A stretch of 64,000 bases of DNA from Streptomyces sp. SID10853 (GCF_010548145.1 NZ_JAAGLN010000002.1:1-64000), one strand, 5' to 3'. Shown: positions 25,977 through 35,517, counted from the stretch's first letter. The notes: generated by a model from the sequence alone, not told the origin. Made by a program: numbers and translations.

Positions 25977-26306
25977 TCAGTGGCCGATGCCGCTGACCGC
26001 GTTCGTCACGGTCCCGGTCGGCAGCCCGCCGAGCAGGCCCTTGTTGCCCTGGGCGCCGCTGCCGCCCTGCAGCGCACGCTTCGCGCCACCGGTCGCGTGC
26101 TGCCCGGACTGCACCGAGTTCCCCTTGCCGGCCGGGATCTTCGACGTCACGCTGTCCAGCGGGAGCGTGCTGGTGACCGAACCCAGCGTGCCCGTCACGT
26201 CCGGCGTCACCGGGGCGACGGCCGCGGAGGCGGAACCGGCGGCGGCCGCGGCGAAAGCGGCGCCGAGAACGGCGGCACCGAGGGTCTTGGCAGCAGACTG
26301 CTTCAT
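25977..26306 (-). CDS. Small secreted protein, function unknown
   Basis: A 109-aa protein with a Sec signal peptide (MKQSAAKTLGAAVLGAAFAA, probable cleavage after ASA near residue 28). The mature part is small and polar, rich in Thr, Ser and Gly (GTLGSVTSTLPLDSVTSKIP, NKGLLGGLPTGTV). No cysteine and no recognised domain. It lies downstream of add on the same strand with a 137-bp gap. AAGGACG precedes the ATG. Confidence 0.78.
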   Translation of the reverse strand: MKQSAAKTLGAAVLGAAFAAAAAGSASAAVAPVTPDVTGTLGSVTSTLPLDSVTSKIPAGKGNSVQSGQHATGGAKRALQGGSGAQGNKGLLGGLPTGTVTNAVSGIGH

Positions 26307-26443
26307 CAGGAAAACGTCCTTGCGGGGGGAGAGGTGATTGAGCGGCTACGCAAGGTAGCCAGCCGGGCCGCTCCCCCGCAAACGCGGCGCGGCGGCCGGA
26401 AGCGCCGCTCCCGGCCGCCCGTACGGCGGATCCGTCGGTACGC

Positions 26444-27598
26444 TCAGCGCGCCCCGGCCGCGGAACCACTGGTCACAGCGGTCTGCCGGAACAGCCACTC
26501 GGCCTTGAGTTCCGCGTATCCGGGCTTGATGACGTCGTTGATCATGGCGAGGCGTTCATCGAAAGGAATGAATGAGGATTTCATCGCATTGACTGTGAAC
26601 CACTGCATGTCGTCGAGCGTGTAGCCGAACGCGTCGACCAGGTGCGCGAATTCACGGCTCATGGTGGTGCCCGACATCAGCCGGTTGTCCGTGTTGACCG
26701 TCGTACGGAAGTGCAGTTTCCGCAGCAGGCCGATGGGGTGCCCGGCGTACGAGTCGGCGGCGCCGGTCTGCAGATTCGACGTGGGGCACATCTCCAGCGG
26801 GATCCGCTTGTCCCGTACGTACGAGGCGAGACGCCCCAGCTTCACGGTGCCGTCGTCGGCGACCTCGATGTCGTCGATGATCCGCACCCCGTGGCCGAGC
26901 CGGTCGGCGCCGCACCACTGGAGCGCCTGCCAGATCGACGGGAGGCCGAACGCCTCACCGGCGTGGATGGTGAAGTGGTTGTTCTCCCGCTTCAGATACT
27001 CGAAGGCGTCCAGGTGGCGGGTGGGCGGGAAGCCGGCCTCGGCGCCCGCGATGTCGAAGCCGACGACGCCCAGGTCCCGGTAGCTGTTGGCGAGTTCGGC
27101 GATCTCCAGGGCGCGGGCCGCGTGCCGCATCGCCGTGAGCAGGGCGCCGACCCGGATCCGGTCGCCGTTCTCCCTGGCCAGCCGCTCACCCTCGCGGAAA
27201 CCCTCGTTGACGGCCTCCACGACCTCTTCGAGGGTGAGCCCGCCCTCCAGGTGCTGCTCGGGGGCGTACCGCACCTCGGCGTACACGACGCCGTCCCTGG
27301 CCAGGTCCTCGGCACACTCGGCGGCGACACGCACCAGCGCCTCGCGGGTCTGCATGACGGCACAGGTGTGCGCGAAGGTCTCCAGATAGCGCTCCAGCGA
27401 ACCGGAGTCGGCCGCTTCGCGGAACCAGATGCCGAGCTTGTCGGCGTCCGTCTCGGGAAGGGCCGTGTACCCGTTGGCGTGCGCGAGCTCGACGATCGTG
27501 CCGGGGCGCAGGCCCCCGTCGAGGTGATCGTGGAGGAGCACCTTCGGAGCTCGGCCGATCTGATCCGTGGTGGGCGATTGCTTGGTCTGGCTCGTCAT
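26444..27598 (-). CDS. add: Adenosine deaminase
   Basis: A 384-aa adenosine deaminase converting (deoxy)adenosine to (deoxy)inosine. Motifs are [15 protein letters not shown] (zinc ligands HxH) near residue 23, [11 protein letters not shown] near 105, and [26 protein letters not shown] (zinc His and catalytic Glu), [10 protein letters not shown] and [17 protein letters not shown] (zinc Asp) follow. The start at 27598 lies 16 bp after a perfect CTACGCGCGTAG operator, linking it to the nucleoside regulon. A TAAAGT element just before the ATG would give a very short or absent leader. Confidence 0.97.
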   Translation of the reverse strand: MTSQTKQSPTTDQIGRAPKVLLHDHLDGGLRPGTIVELAHANGYTALPETDADKLGIWFREAADSGSLERYLETFAHTCAVMQTREALVRVAAECAEDLARDGVVYAEVRYAPEQHLEGGLTLEEVVEAVNEGFREGERLARENGDRIRVGALLTAMRHAARALEIAELANSYRDLGVVGFDIAGAEAGFPPTRHLDAFEYLKRENNHFTIHAGEAFGLPSIWQALQWCGADRLGHGVRIIDDIEVADDGTVKLGRLASYVRDKRIPLEMCPTSNLQTGAADSYAGHPIGLLRKLHFRTTVNTDNRLMSGTTMSREFAHLVDAFGYTLDDMQWFTVNAMKSSFIPFDERLAMINDVIKPGYAELKAEWLFRQTAVTSGSAAGAR

Positions 27599-27614
27599 CT
27601 GCGCACTTTAGCCC

Positions 27615-27626
27615 CTACGCGCGTAG
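27615..27626. promoter_or_regulatory. Palindromic operator CTACGCGCGTAG, add promoter
   Basis: Identical to the deoC element. It is centred in the 103-bp gap between add (minus) and the alpha/beta hydrolase gene (plus), 16 bp from the add start and 75 bp from the other start. Confidence 0.75.
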
Positions 27627-27701
27627 AACGTGCCCCGTCGATATGTAACAGTGACCGTTCGGAAGGGTGGAGTACACCTCTGCTTCTGAGACTGTTCCGT
27701 T

Positions 27702-28463
27702 ATGGCACAGCAAGCACCAGCCCTGCCGGAGGCCAGGCTGGGACCGGCAGTTGGGGCAGGCGGGACACAGTCCGCGGTCAGCGGTGTGGTCCTGCTGCTC
27801 CCCGACGGCGACCCGGTCTCCACGCGCCGCTCCTCCCCCCTGCCGTACGCGTCCCTGCGCCCGCCGGCCCGCAGACTGGCCCGCGCGGGCCGCGGCGACG
27901 GGCTCGCGGCCCATGTGGTCCGCTACCGCTTCCGCGGCTGGAACGGCACGGACGCGCACCTCGCCGAGGACGCGTCCTGGGCGGTGGACGAGGCGCTGCG
28001 GCGGTACGGCGACGTCCCGGTCTGCCTGGCGGGCCACGGCATGGGCGGCCGCGCGGCCCTGCACGCGGCGGGCCACCACGCGGTCACATCGGTGCTGGCC
28101 GTCGCTCCGTGGCTGCCGGACGACGATGTGGCCGCCGAGCCCGAACCTGTCAAGCAGCTGGTGGGCCGTCAGGTCCTCCTCGTGCACGGCACCACGGACG
28201 CACGCTCCGACCCCGAACTCTCCTACCGGCTGGCGGAGCGCGCCAAGAAGACCAACCGTGACACCTGCCGTTTCGAAGTCCACTCCGACGGCCACTCGTT
28301 GCGTCAGCACCGGTCCGAAGTGGTGGCGCTGGCCACGGACTTCGTACGGGGTGCGCTGTTCTCGCACGCGTACGCACGGCCGTTGACCGACGCCTTCGCG
28401 GCGCCGCCGCCGCTGGGGCTGCGGATGCCGCTGGCGGCGGGGTTCGGCAGGACGCTCCACTAG
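27702..28463 (+). CDS. Alpha/beta-hydrolase fold protein lacking the nucleophile Ser
   Basis: A 253-aa dienelactone hydrolase-like fold. VVLLLPDGDPVSTR (oxyanion region, near 29), VCLAGHGMGGRAALHAAGHH (nucleophile elbow, 107-126), QVLLVHGTTDARSDPELSY (acid Asp) and FEVHSDGHSLRQHR (His) are all recognisable. The elbow reads G-H-G-M-G, so residue 113 is Gly where Ser, Cys or Asp is expected. It may be catalytically dead or act in binding. It is divergent from add and convergent with the LysR gene, with a 4-bp stop overlap. Confidence 0.88.
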   Translation: MAQQAPALPEARLGPAVGAGGTQSAVSGVVLLLPDGDPVSTRRSSPLPYASLRPPARRLARAGRGDGLAAHVVRYRFRGWNGTDAHLAEDASWAVDEALRRYGDVPVCLAGHGMGGRAALHAAGHHAVTSVLAVAPWLPDDDVAAEPEPVKQLVGRQVLLVHGTTDARSDPELSYRLAERAKKTNRDTCRFEVHSDGHSLRQHRSEVVALATDFVRGALFSHAYARPLTDAFAAPPPLGLRMPLAAGFGRTLH

Positions 28464-29503
28464 AGGCTGTCCGGGCTGAGACCCTCCGGGCTGAGACTGT
28501 CCAGGCTGACGCCGCCAGGACCACAGCTGTCCGGACCACAGCCGCCCGGATCACAGCTGTCCGGTCGATCAGGGCGCGGGGAGGCTGGGAGGTCAGGGGC
28601 CCGGGGGTCGTCCCGGCCGCCCGGGGCGAAGGCCGTCGCGAGCTGGTCGCGCAGGGGCGCCGCCGAGGGGTGGGGGCCGCGGCGTGGCGTGAGCGTGTAG
28701 ATACCGCGGGCCGGGGGATCGACAAGGGCCACCGTGGTGACGTCGGCCCGCAGCGCGCACACCAGGACCCCGGGTATCAGCGCGATGGCGTGACCCGTCG
28801 CGACCAGGGCCAGCTTGCCGAGCAGATCCGCCGCGGCGAGGTCGATGCGCGGGCTGACCCCGGCGCGGGCGGCCTGCCGGCGCAGCAGCGCCTCCGAACC
28901 GTCGTTGTCCTCGACCCAGATCTGGTCGGCCAGCGCCCGCATGTGTACCGGGCCGCGCCCGGCCTGCGGATGACCGACGGGCACGGCGACGACCATCTCG
29001 TCCAGCCCGAGGAACCGGCGGTCGACCCGCGGGTCCTGGGGCAGCCCTGGCGGGGCGTCGGTGACGACAGCGATGTCGAGGTCGCCGGCAGTCACGCGGT
29101 CGTGCAGCCGCGCGCTCGGACCGGGCAGCAGGCTCCACCGGACGGGCCCGGCCCGCTCCAGCAGGGCGCGGATGGCCTCGGGGACGATTCCCGCCGCGAG
29201 CGAGGGTGTCGCGCCGACGGCCAGCGGCCGTCCGGGGGCTCCGTCACGCATGTCCCGCGCGGCGCGGACGGCGCGGTGGGCTTCGCTGAGCACGGACAGG
29301 GCGTGGCGGTGGAACACCTCACCGGCCGGTGTGGGGCGCACCCCGCGCGCATGCCGCTCCAGCAGGGCCACGCCCAGCTGCTGCTCGAGCCCGGCGATCT
29401 GCCGGGAGACGGCCGACTGCGTGTGGTGGAGCTCGGCGGCCGCCGCGGAGAGCGAGCCGAGCCGGCACACGGTCACGAAGGTCCGCCAGACAGTCAGGTC
29501 CAT
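28460..29503 (-). CDS. LysR-family transcriptional regulator
   Basis: A 347-aa LysR regulator with N-terminal HTH (VWRTFVTVCRLGSLSAAAAE, HHTQSAVSRQIAGLEQQLG) and a substrate-binding domain to about residue 295. The last 50 residues are a low-complexity tail (DSCGPGG and SPEGLSPDSL copies) produced by a short tandem repeat at the 3' end. The start at 29503 puts MDLTVW at the N-terminus. It is divergent from the reductase-NTF2 fusion; two ATATGCGC repeats between them are likely sites. Confidence 0.9.
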   Translation of the reverse strand: MDLTVWRTFVTVCRLGSLSAAAAELHHTQSAVSRQIAGLEQQLGVALLERHARGVRPTPAGEVFHRHALSVLSEAHRAVRAARDMRDGAPGRPLAVGATPSLAAGIVPEAIRALLERAGPVRWSLLPGPSARLHDRVTAGDLDIAVVTDAPPGLPQDPRVDRRFLGLDEMVVAVPVGHPQAGRGPVHMRALADQIWVEDNDGSEALLRRQAARAGVSPRIDLAAADLLGKLALVATGHAIALIPGVLVCALRADVTTVALVDPPARGIYTLTPRRGPHPSAAPLRDQLATAFAPGGRDDPRAPDLPASPRPDRPDSCDPGGCGPDSCGPGGVSLDSLSPEGLSPDSL

Positions 29504-29523
29504 GGCGTCAGTATGGCGAAGGG

Positions 29524-29562
29524 ATATGCGCGCTCCGCAGGGCTGCCCTGCCGTATATGCGC
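29524..29562. promoter_or_regulatory. Direct repeat ATATGCGC, 31 bp apart, LysR promoter region
   Basis: ATATGCGC at 29524-29531 and 29555-29562 stand three helical turns apart in the 95-bp divergent promoter of the LysR gene and the reductase-NTF2 gene. The placement fits a LysR tetramer. Confidence 0.5.
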
Positions 29563-29598
29563 TTGTCGCAGCTGTGGCGGTGCGTGAACCTTGCACTC

Positions 29599-30756
29599 AT
29601 GATCACACCGCACACCGTTGCCGTACTCGGCCTGGGACGCATGGGCGACGCGATCGCGACACGACTGGCGACCCAGGGCCACGACGTCGTCGGCTGGACC
29701 CGCTCCGGGCACGTCTCAGGCGCTGTCAGGACGGCCGGCGATCCGAACGACGCCGTGGCGAAGGCCGGTCTCGTACTCCTGTCGTTGTTCGACGGACCGG
29801 CCTGCCGACAGGTCGTCGAAGCCGTCCGCGGCTCCCTGCGAACGGACACGATCGTGCTGAACACCAGCACCGTCGCCCCCGCCGAAGCCTCGGAGCTGGC
29901 CCGGCGTATCGGCCGGTCCTACGTCCACGCGCCGGTGCTCGGCTCTGTGCCGGCGGCCGCCGACGGCGCCCTGCGGATACTCGCCGCAGCCGACCAGGAC
30001 GCACTCGACCTGGCCCGGCCCGTTCTGCGCACGCTGGGCACCGTGCTGCGCGTCGACGACGCTCCCACCGCCGCTGCGCTCAAACTGATCGCCAACAACA
30101 GCCTCTCCGGCGCTGTCCTCGCGCTGCGCGACTCCCTGCGACAGGCCGACGCGCTCGGCCTGCCCCGCGCGCAGGTGCTGGATGTCCTCGAACTCGGCCA
30201 GCTCGGCGGGCTCGTGGCGCGCAAACGCGCCTTCCTCACCGGCCGGCCGGCCCCGGTGCCGGCCGAATTCACGGTCGGCGCGCTGGCCAAGGACATGGCT
30301 CTGCTGGCCGCCGCGTCGGACACGCCTCTGCGCAGCGCGGCAGGACCGGCCTGCGCTCCTGTCGCCCCTGAGGCCGACATCGCCGTCGCCGCCACGGCCC
30401 CCGCGGTGGAAGAGGCCGTGCTCGAACCGCTGCGCGCCTACATCCGCGGGCACGCGACCGGCGCCCCCGCGCACTTCCGTGCCGCGTTTCTTCCCACGGC
30501 CCACATCGAGGGACTCCGTGACGGCGTGTTCGTCTCGTGGCGCCTGGACGAGTACTGCGCCCTCTTCGACGGCCGGCCGGGCCCGGACGAACCGGCCCGC
30601 TCCCGCCGCATCGACGCCGTCGATGTCCACGGCACCGTCGCCACCGCGACCATGACGCTCTCGCACGGCCCGGACACGTTCACCGACATCTTCCTGCTGG
30701 TCCGCGCCGACGACGGCTGGCGTATCGCCAACAAGGCGTACCACCGGCACTCCTGA
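29599..30756 (+). CDS. Fusion of 3-hydroxyisobutyrate-dehydrogenase-like reductase with NTF2-like domain
   Basis: A 385-aa two-domain protein. Residues 1-250 are a beta-hydroxyacid dehydrogenase/imine-reductase-like module with GLGRMGDAIATRL (11-23), LNTSTVAPAEASELA, HAPVLGSVPAAADGAL and LKLIANNSLSGAVLA (Lys162 at the usual catalytic position). Residues about 260-385 form an NTF2/SnoaL-like (lumazine-binding type) domain: LRAYIRGHATGAPAHFRAAF, then TFTDIFLLVRADDGWRIANK. Such fusions are uncommon. It is probably induced by the divergent LysR protein; substrate unknown. Confidence 0.9.
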   Translation: MITPHTVAVLGLGRMGDAIATRLATQGHDVVGWTRSGHVSGAVRTAGDPNDAVAKAGLVLLSLFDGPACRQVVEAVRGSLRTDTIVLNTSTVAPAEASELARRIGRSYVHAPVLGSVPAAADGALRILAAADQDALDLARPVLRTLGTVLRVDDAPTAAALKLIANNSLSGAVLALRDSLRQADALGLPRAQVLDVLELGQLGGLVARKRAFLTGRPAPVPAEFTVGALAKDMALLAAASDTPLRSAAGPACAPVAPEADIAVAATAPAVEEAVLEPLRAYIRGHATGAPAHFRAAFLPTAHIEGLRDGVFVSWRLDEYCALFDGRPGPDEPARSRRIDAVDVHGTVATATMTLSHGPDTFTDIFLLVRADDGWRIANKAYHRHS

Positions 30757-30820
30757 GCCCCGCACACTGCGCCGAACCCGCCCCCGGCCGGCCGCACCAC
30801 GCGCGTACGCGTCCGTACCG

Positions 30821-31774
30821 CTAATCCGGCAGCAGCCGCCCCCGGCGCGCCAGCAGGAACTGTTTGAACGCGGCCACCGGGGCCGTGTCCGGGTGGCCGT
30901 CCAGCCACGCGACGCCGATCTCCCGTACCGCCCGCGGCGCGGTCACCGCCAGCTCGACCACCCCCGGTCTGGCCACCGCGGGCGGTGGCAGCAGCGCCAC
31001 CCCGAGCCCCGCCGCGACCAGCCCGCGCAGCGTCTCCGCCTCCTCGCCCTCGAAGGCGATCCGCGGGGTGAACCCGGCCTGCGCGCACAGGTCGTCGGTG
31101 ATCCTGCGCAGCCCGAACCCCGGCTCCAGCGTCACGAAGGTCTCGTCGGCGGCCTCGGCGAGCCTGATCCGTCGGCGGCCCGCGAGCCGGTGGTCGTCCG
31201 GCACCACCAGCCGCAGCCGCTGCTCGTCCAGCCGCCGGGCGACCAGACCTGGGGCGTCGGGCACCGGTGAGGTCAGACAGAGGTCGAGCTCCCCGGCGCG
31301 CAGCCGTTTGATCATCGCCTCGCCGTAGTTCTGGACGAGCTGGAACCGCACCCCCGGGTGGTCGGCCCGGAAGGCGCGGATCAGTCCGGGCACCGTCTCG
31401 GACCCCAGGGTGTGCAGGAAGCCGAAGGTGATCCGGCCGGACGCGGGGTCGGCGTCCGCCCGTACGGAGTCCGCGGCCCGGCCGACCTCGGCGAGCGCAC
31501 GCTCCACGCTCGACAGGAAGGTACGGCCCGCGGGCGTCAGCGAGACGGAGCGGCCGCTGCGGGCGAACAGCGCCACGCCCAGGTCCGCTTCGAGTCCGAC
31601 GACGGCGCGCGAGAGCGTGGACTGCGGCACCGACAGCTCGTGCGCGGCCCGGGTGACATGTTCGTGGCGCGCGACGGCCTCGAAGTACGCCAGCCGGGGC
31701 GCGAGCAGGAGCCGGATGTCTTCTTCGTGACTACTGGATGACAGCCGCGGCTGTGAGCTGTGCTGATGCGCCAT
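30821..31774 (-). CDS. LysR-family transcriptional regulator
   Basis: A 317-aa LysR regulator. HTH: LAPRLAYFEAVARHEHVTRA then ELSVPQSTLSRAVVGLEADL. The substrate-binding domain follows, with GRITFGFLHTLGSETVPGLI. This type is typically divergent from an MFS exporter gene and controls it, as here. The start at ATG 31774 (MAHQHSSQ) was preferred over 31861, which would run across the promoter and the MFS start. Confidence 0.92.
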   Translation of the reverse strand: MAHQHSSQPRLSSSSHEEDIRLLLAPRLAYFEAVARHEHVTRAAHELSVPQSTLSRAVVGLEADLGVALFARSGRSVSLTPAGRTFLSSVERALAEVGRAADSVRADADPASGRITFGFLHTLGSETVPGLIRAFRADHPGVRFQLVQNYGEAMIKRLRAGELDLCLTSPVPDAPGLVARRLDEQRLRLVVPDDHRLAGRRRIRLAEAADETFVTLEPGFGLRRITDDLCAQAGFTPRIAFEGEEAETLRGLVAAGLGVALLPPPAVARPGVVELAVTAPRAVREIGVAWLDGHPDTAPVAAFKQFLLARRGRLLPD

Positions 31775-31836
31775 GGGAACGATTATGGCCATTTCATGCA
31801 TTGGACGCATCAGGCTCCCGGACCTACGTTCGGAGC

Positions 31837-33111
31837 ATGCCTCCTGCCAGTACCGGGGCACTCACCACCGTGAGTGCCGCCGCCGCGCCCTCCCCGTCCG
31901 GGCAGCTCGAACCGGGCCGCCCCGGCTACCGCCGTATGAGCTTCGCGCTCTTCTCCGCGGGCATGGCGACCTTCGCCCTCCTCTACTCGACCCAGGCCCT
32001 GCTGCCCGCGATCAGCTCCGGGCTCGGCGCCACGGCCGGGCAGGCCAGCTGGACGGTCTCGGCGGCGACCGGCGGGCTCGCCGTGTTCGTACTGCCGCTG
32101 AGCGCCCTGTCCGAGCGGCTCGGGCGGCGCACCATGATGACCGCGTCCCTCTCGGTCGCGGTGGCCATCGGCCTGCTGGTGCCTTTCGTGCCGGACGTGG
32201 GCTCGCTGATCGTGCTGCGCGCCGTGCAGGGGGCCGCGCTCGCCGGGCTCCCGGCGTCGGCGATGGCCTTTCTCGCCGAAGAGGTGCGGCCCAAGGCACT
32301 GGTCGCCGCGATCGGGCTGTTCGTCGCAGGGAACTCCATCGGCGGCATGAGCGGCCGGATCCTGGCCGGCTGGGTCGCCCAGGCGGCGGGCTGGCGTACG
32401 GCGCTGGGCGCGATCGGCGTCCTGTCGGTCCTCTGCGCGGTCGTCTTCCGGCTGCTGCTCCCCCGCGCCCGGAACTTCACCGCGGTCCCGCTCGACCCGC
32501 GCGCCCTGGGCCGTACCGTCGCCACCCATCTCGGCGACCCGCTGCTGCGCAGGCTGTACGCGATCGGCGCGCTGTTCATGACGGTGTTCGGCGCGGTCTA
32601 CACGGTGATCGGCTACCGGCTGGTGGGCGCGCCGTTCAGCCTGCCGCAGGGGCTGGTCGGCTCGGTCTTCCTGGTCTATCTCGTCGGTACGGTCTCCTCC
32701 GCGACGGCCGGCCGGCTCGTCGGCAGGCTGGGGCGCCGCGGCGCGCTCTACCTCGCGGTGTCGACGACTGCGGCGGGGCTGCTGCTCTCGCTGGCCGACA
32801 CGATCGTGGCGGTGCTGCTCGGCCTCGTCCTGATCACCGCCGGTTTCTTCGCCGGGCACGCCGTCGCCTCCTCGTCGGTGAGCCACACGGCGAAGACGGG
32901 CCGCGCCCAGGCGTCGGCGCTCTACCAGTCCGCGTACTACCTGGGCAGCAGCGCGGGCGGCGCGCTGGGCGCCGCCGCGTTCCACGCCGATGGCTGGGCG
33001 GGCACGGTGGCGCTGGGTCTGCTCGCGGTGGGCGGCGTCCTCGCGATCACGCTGTACGGGTCGCACAGCGCGCGGGCGGCCGCACGGCGTGCGGTGGCGG
33101 GCGGCGTCTGA
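31837..33111 (+). CDS. MFS transporter
   Basis: A 424-aa major facilitator of 12 predicted helices. It carries the loop 2-3 motif ALSERLGRRTMMTASL and FLAEEVRPKALVAAIGLFVA in the central region. It resembles the YnfM/drug exporter group. It is paired with a divergent LysR regulator over a 62-bp gap containing the near-palindrome ATGCATTGGACGCAT. The ATG at 31837 is preceded by GGAG. Confidence 0.92.
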   Translation: MPPASTGALTTVSAAAAPSPSGQLEPGRPGYRRMSFALFSAGMATFALLYSTQALLPAISSGLGATAGQASWTVSAATGGLAVFVLPLSALSERLGRRTMMTASLSVAVAIGLLVPFVPDVGSLIVLRAVQGAALAGLPASAMAFLAEEVRPKALVAAIGLFVAGNSIGGMSGRILAGWVAQAAGWRTALGAIGVLSVLCAVVFRLLLPRARNFTAVPLDPRALGRTVATHLGDPLLRRLYAIGALFMTVFGAVYTVIGYRLVGAPFSLPQGLVGSVFLVYLVGTVSSATAGRLVGRLGRRGALYLAVSTTAAGLLLSLADTIVAVLLGLVLITAGFFAGHAVASSSVSHTAKTGRAQASALYQSAYYLGSSAGGALGAAAFHADGWAGTVALGLLAVGGVLAITLYGSHSARAAARRAVAGGV

Positions 33112-33225
33112 CGGGCGGCCTGGCCCCGAAAAGGTGGTCGGCGGCTGATCCGCATGCCGTTGTCAGTGGGCCCCTGTAGTTTCGGAATCGCTGGTGCGAA
33201 TCGGGAAACAAGCAGGGGGCACCCC

Positions 33226-34200
33226 ATGAGCGACCTGGCGGCAACAGACCTCGACGCACGTCTGGAGAGACACCGGACAGAGCTCGCCGGTTACTGCTAT
33301 CGGATGCTCGGTTCGTCCTTCGAGGCGGAGGACGCCGTGCAGGACACGATGGTCCGCGCCTGGCGGAGCTTCGACCGGTTCGAGGGCCGCTCGTCGCTGC
33401 GCTCCTGGCTCTACCGGATCGCGACCAACGTCTGCCTGGACATGCTGTCCGCGGGCAACAGACGGGCCCGCCCGATGGACCTGTCCGATGCCACCCCGGT
33501 GGCCAGAGCGGCGCTCAACGCCCGGCCCGAGGCGGCCTGGCTGGAGCCGGTGCCGGACGGCCGGGTGCTGCCGTCCCTGGTGGACCCGGCGGAGAAGGCG
33601 GTCGAGCGGGAGACGATCCGGCTCGCCTTCGTCGCCGCGCTCCAGCATCTGCCGCCCAAGCAGCGGGCGGTGCTGATCCTCCGCGAGGTGCTGGCCTGGA
33701 AGGCGAGCGAGGTCGCCGAGCTGCTCGAAACCACGGTCGCCTCGGTCAACAGCGCACTGCAGCGCGCCCGTTCGACACTCGCCGAGCGCGCGCCCGCCGA
33801 TACGGACGCGGCCGATCCGCTGGACGAGGAGCAGCAGAAGCTGCTCGCCCGCTATGTCGCGGCCTTCGAGGGGTACGACATGGAGGCGCTGACCGCTCTC
33901 CTCCACGAGGACGCCACGCTGTCCATGCCGCCGTACGACCTGTGGCTGCGCGGCCACGACGACATCGTGGGCTGGATGCTGGGCGTCGGCTCGGTCTGCC
34001 GCGGCTCACGGCTCGTCCCGACCGTGGCCAACGGGACCCCGGCGTTCGCCCACTACCACCCGGGCGAGTCGGGCGGGTTCGACCCCTGGGCGCTCATGGT
34101 CATCGAGATCACGGACGGCCGGGTCGCCGGGATCACCTCGTTCCTGGACACGGAGCGCTGGTTCCCGCTCTTCGGCCTGCCGAAGCACCTGGAGGAGTAG
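33226..34200 (+). CDS. ECF sigma factor with C-terminal SnoaL-like domain
   Basis: A 324-aa sigma-70 family protein of the TIGR02960/SigX5-like type. Region 2: [20 protein letters not shown] then [16 protein letters not shown]. Region 4: [20 protein letters not shown] then [21 protein letters not shown] SnoaL/NTF2-like tail follows ([34 protein letters not shown]), which in related ECF groups controls the sigma factor without a separate anti-sigma factor. No anti-sigma gene is adjacent, consistent with this. A GGGGGC-type ribosome binding site precedes ATG 33226. Confidence 0.94.
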   Translation: MSDLAATDLDARLERHRTELAGYCYRMLGSSFEAEDAVQDTMVRAWRSFDRFEGRSSLRSWLYRIATNVCLDMLSAGNRRARPMDLSDATPVARAALNARPEAAWLEPVPDGRVLPSLVDPAEKAVERETIRLAFVAALQHLPPKQRAVLILREVLAWKASEVAELLETTVASVNSALQRARSTLAERAPADTDAADPLDEEQQKLLARYVAAFEGYDMEALTALLHEDATLSMPPYDLWLRGHDDIVGWMLGVGSVCRGSRLVPTVANGTPAFAHYHPGESGGFDPWALMVIEITDGRVAGITSFLDTERWFPLFGLPKHLEE

Positions 34201-34432
34201 CGGCGGCCCCCGGTGGCGCTGGGACGGTGCGGCGGCTCAGGCGTCAGGGGCTCGGGGCCGTGGCCGTGGCCGTGGTGAGGGTCTGCGAGGGCTGTGGTGA
34301 ACGGCTCAGGACGGATGCCCGCCGCACGCGGTGTTCTGCTCGGCGGTGGACCGTTTTCCCCTCACCCGCACCGCCGCACCCGCCCCGCCGCACCCGCGCA
34401 CCCGCCCCGCCGACGGGGGCCGCCCCACCGGC

Positions 34433-34463
34433 TTGACTTCGAGCGCGCTCCAAGTCCTAGTGT
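34433..34463 (+). promoter_or_regulatory. MerR-type promoter: -35 TTGACT, 19-bp spacer, -10 TAGTGT
   Basis: TTGACT at 34433-34438 and TAGTGT at 34458-34463 are separated by 19 bp. The spacer carries the dyad GAGCGCGCTC within ACTTcGAGCGCGCTCcAAGT. This is the hallmark of promoters activated by MerR-family proteins through DNA distortion. It is 61 bp upstream of the aldo/keto reductase ATG. The rest of 34201-34524 shows no gene. Confidence 0.85.
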
Positions 34464-34524
34464 CCGAGGCGTTCTTCCCCCTCTTGACACCGCCCGGTCC
34501 GCCGGGCAGGAGGAGTATCCGCGC

Positions 34525-35517
34525 ATGATCACCCGAACCACGCTCGGCTCGCCCGGTCTCACCGTCAGCGCGATGGGCCTGGGCTGCATGGGCATGAGCG
34601 AGAGCTACGGCGCCGCCGACTGGGACGGCGGCCTGGCCACCATCGACCGGGCCCTGGAGCTGGGCATCACGTTCCTGGACACCGCCGACGCCTACGGCAC
34701 CGGGCACAACGAGGTGCTGGTGGGCCGGGCCGTCCACGGCCGCCGGGACCAGGTGCAGCTGGCCACCAAGTTCGGCATCGACCGCAGCGCCGGCGACCGG
34801 ACGCGCCGCATCCGCGGTGCCCGGGACTACGTGCTGCGCTCCTGCGACGCCTCGCTGCTGCGGCTGGGCGTCGAGGTGATCGACCTGTACTACGCCCACC
34901 GCCCGCCCCAGGACGTGGAGATCGAGGAGACCGTCGGGGCGATGGCCGAGCTGGTCGAGGCGGGCAAGGTCCGCCATCTGGGCCTGTCCGAGGTCGACGG
35001 CGAGCTGCTGCGCCGGGCGCACGCGGTGCACCCGATCACCGCGGTGCAGAGCGAGTACTCGCTGTGGACCCGCGACGTCGAGGCCGTCACCCCGGTGATG
35101 GCCGAGCTGGGGGTCGGGCTGGTGCCGTACTCACCACTGGGGCGTGGGTTCCTCACCGGCACCCTGGACCGCTCCACGCTGGGCGAGAAGGACTTCCGGC
35201 GCACCAACCCCCGCTTCGCCGGCGAGGCGGGCAAGGCCAACGAGAAGATCGCACGGACCGTGCGCGAGGCGGCCGACCGGCTGGGTGCCACCCCGGCCCA
35301 GGTGGCGTTGGCCTGGGTGTACGCCCAGGCCGAGCGGCTCGGGGTGGCGGTGGCGGCCATTCCCGGCACCCGCAGCCCGGCCCGGCTGGAGCAGAACGCG
35401 GCCGCGCTGGACCTCACCCTGGACGCCGAGGCGCTGGCCACGCTGGCCCCGCTGAGCGACCAGGTGACGGGCGAGCGCTACACCCCCGCGCACACCGCCG
35501 AGGTCACTCGGGGTTAA
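34525..35517 (+). CDS. Aldo/keto reductase
   Basis: A 330-aa NADPH-dependent aldo/keto reductase of the AKR13/YakC type. GLGCMGMSESYG near residue 18, FLDTADAYGTGHNEVLVGRA (catalytic Asp and Tyr, about 50-68), VQLATKFGI (Lys) and LYYAHRPP (His) give the tetrad. VPYSPLGRGFLTG and IPGTRSPARLEQN close the barrel. AGGAGGAG precedes the ATG. It is driven by the MerR-type promoter, so probably induced by a small-molecule or redox signal; no merR gene is in this window. Confidence 0.95.
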   Translation: MITRTTLGSPGLTVSAMGLGCMGMSESYGAADWDGGLATIDRALELGITFLDTADAYGTGHNEVLVGRAVHGRRDQVQLATKFGIDRSAGDRTRRIRGARDYVLRSCDASLLRLGVEVIDLYYAHRPPQDVEIEETVGAMAELVEAGKVRHLGLSEVDGELLRRAHAVHPITAVQSEYSLWTRDVEAVTPVMAELGVGLVPYSPLGRGFLTGTLDRSTLGEKDFRRTNPRFAGEAGKANEKIARTVREAADRLGATPAQVALAWVYAQAERLGVAVAAIPGTRSPARLEQNAAALDLTLDAEALATLAPLSDQVTGERYTPAHTAEVTRG

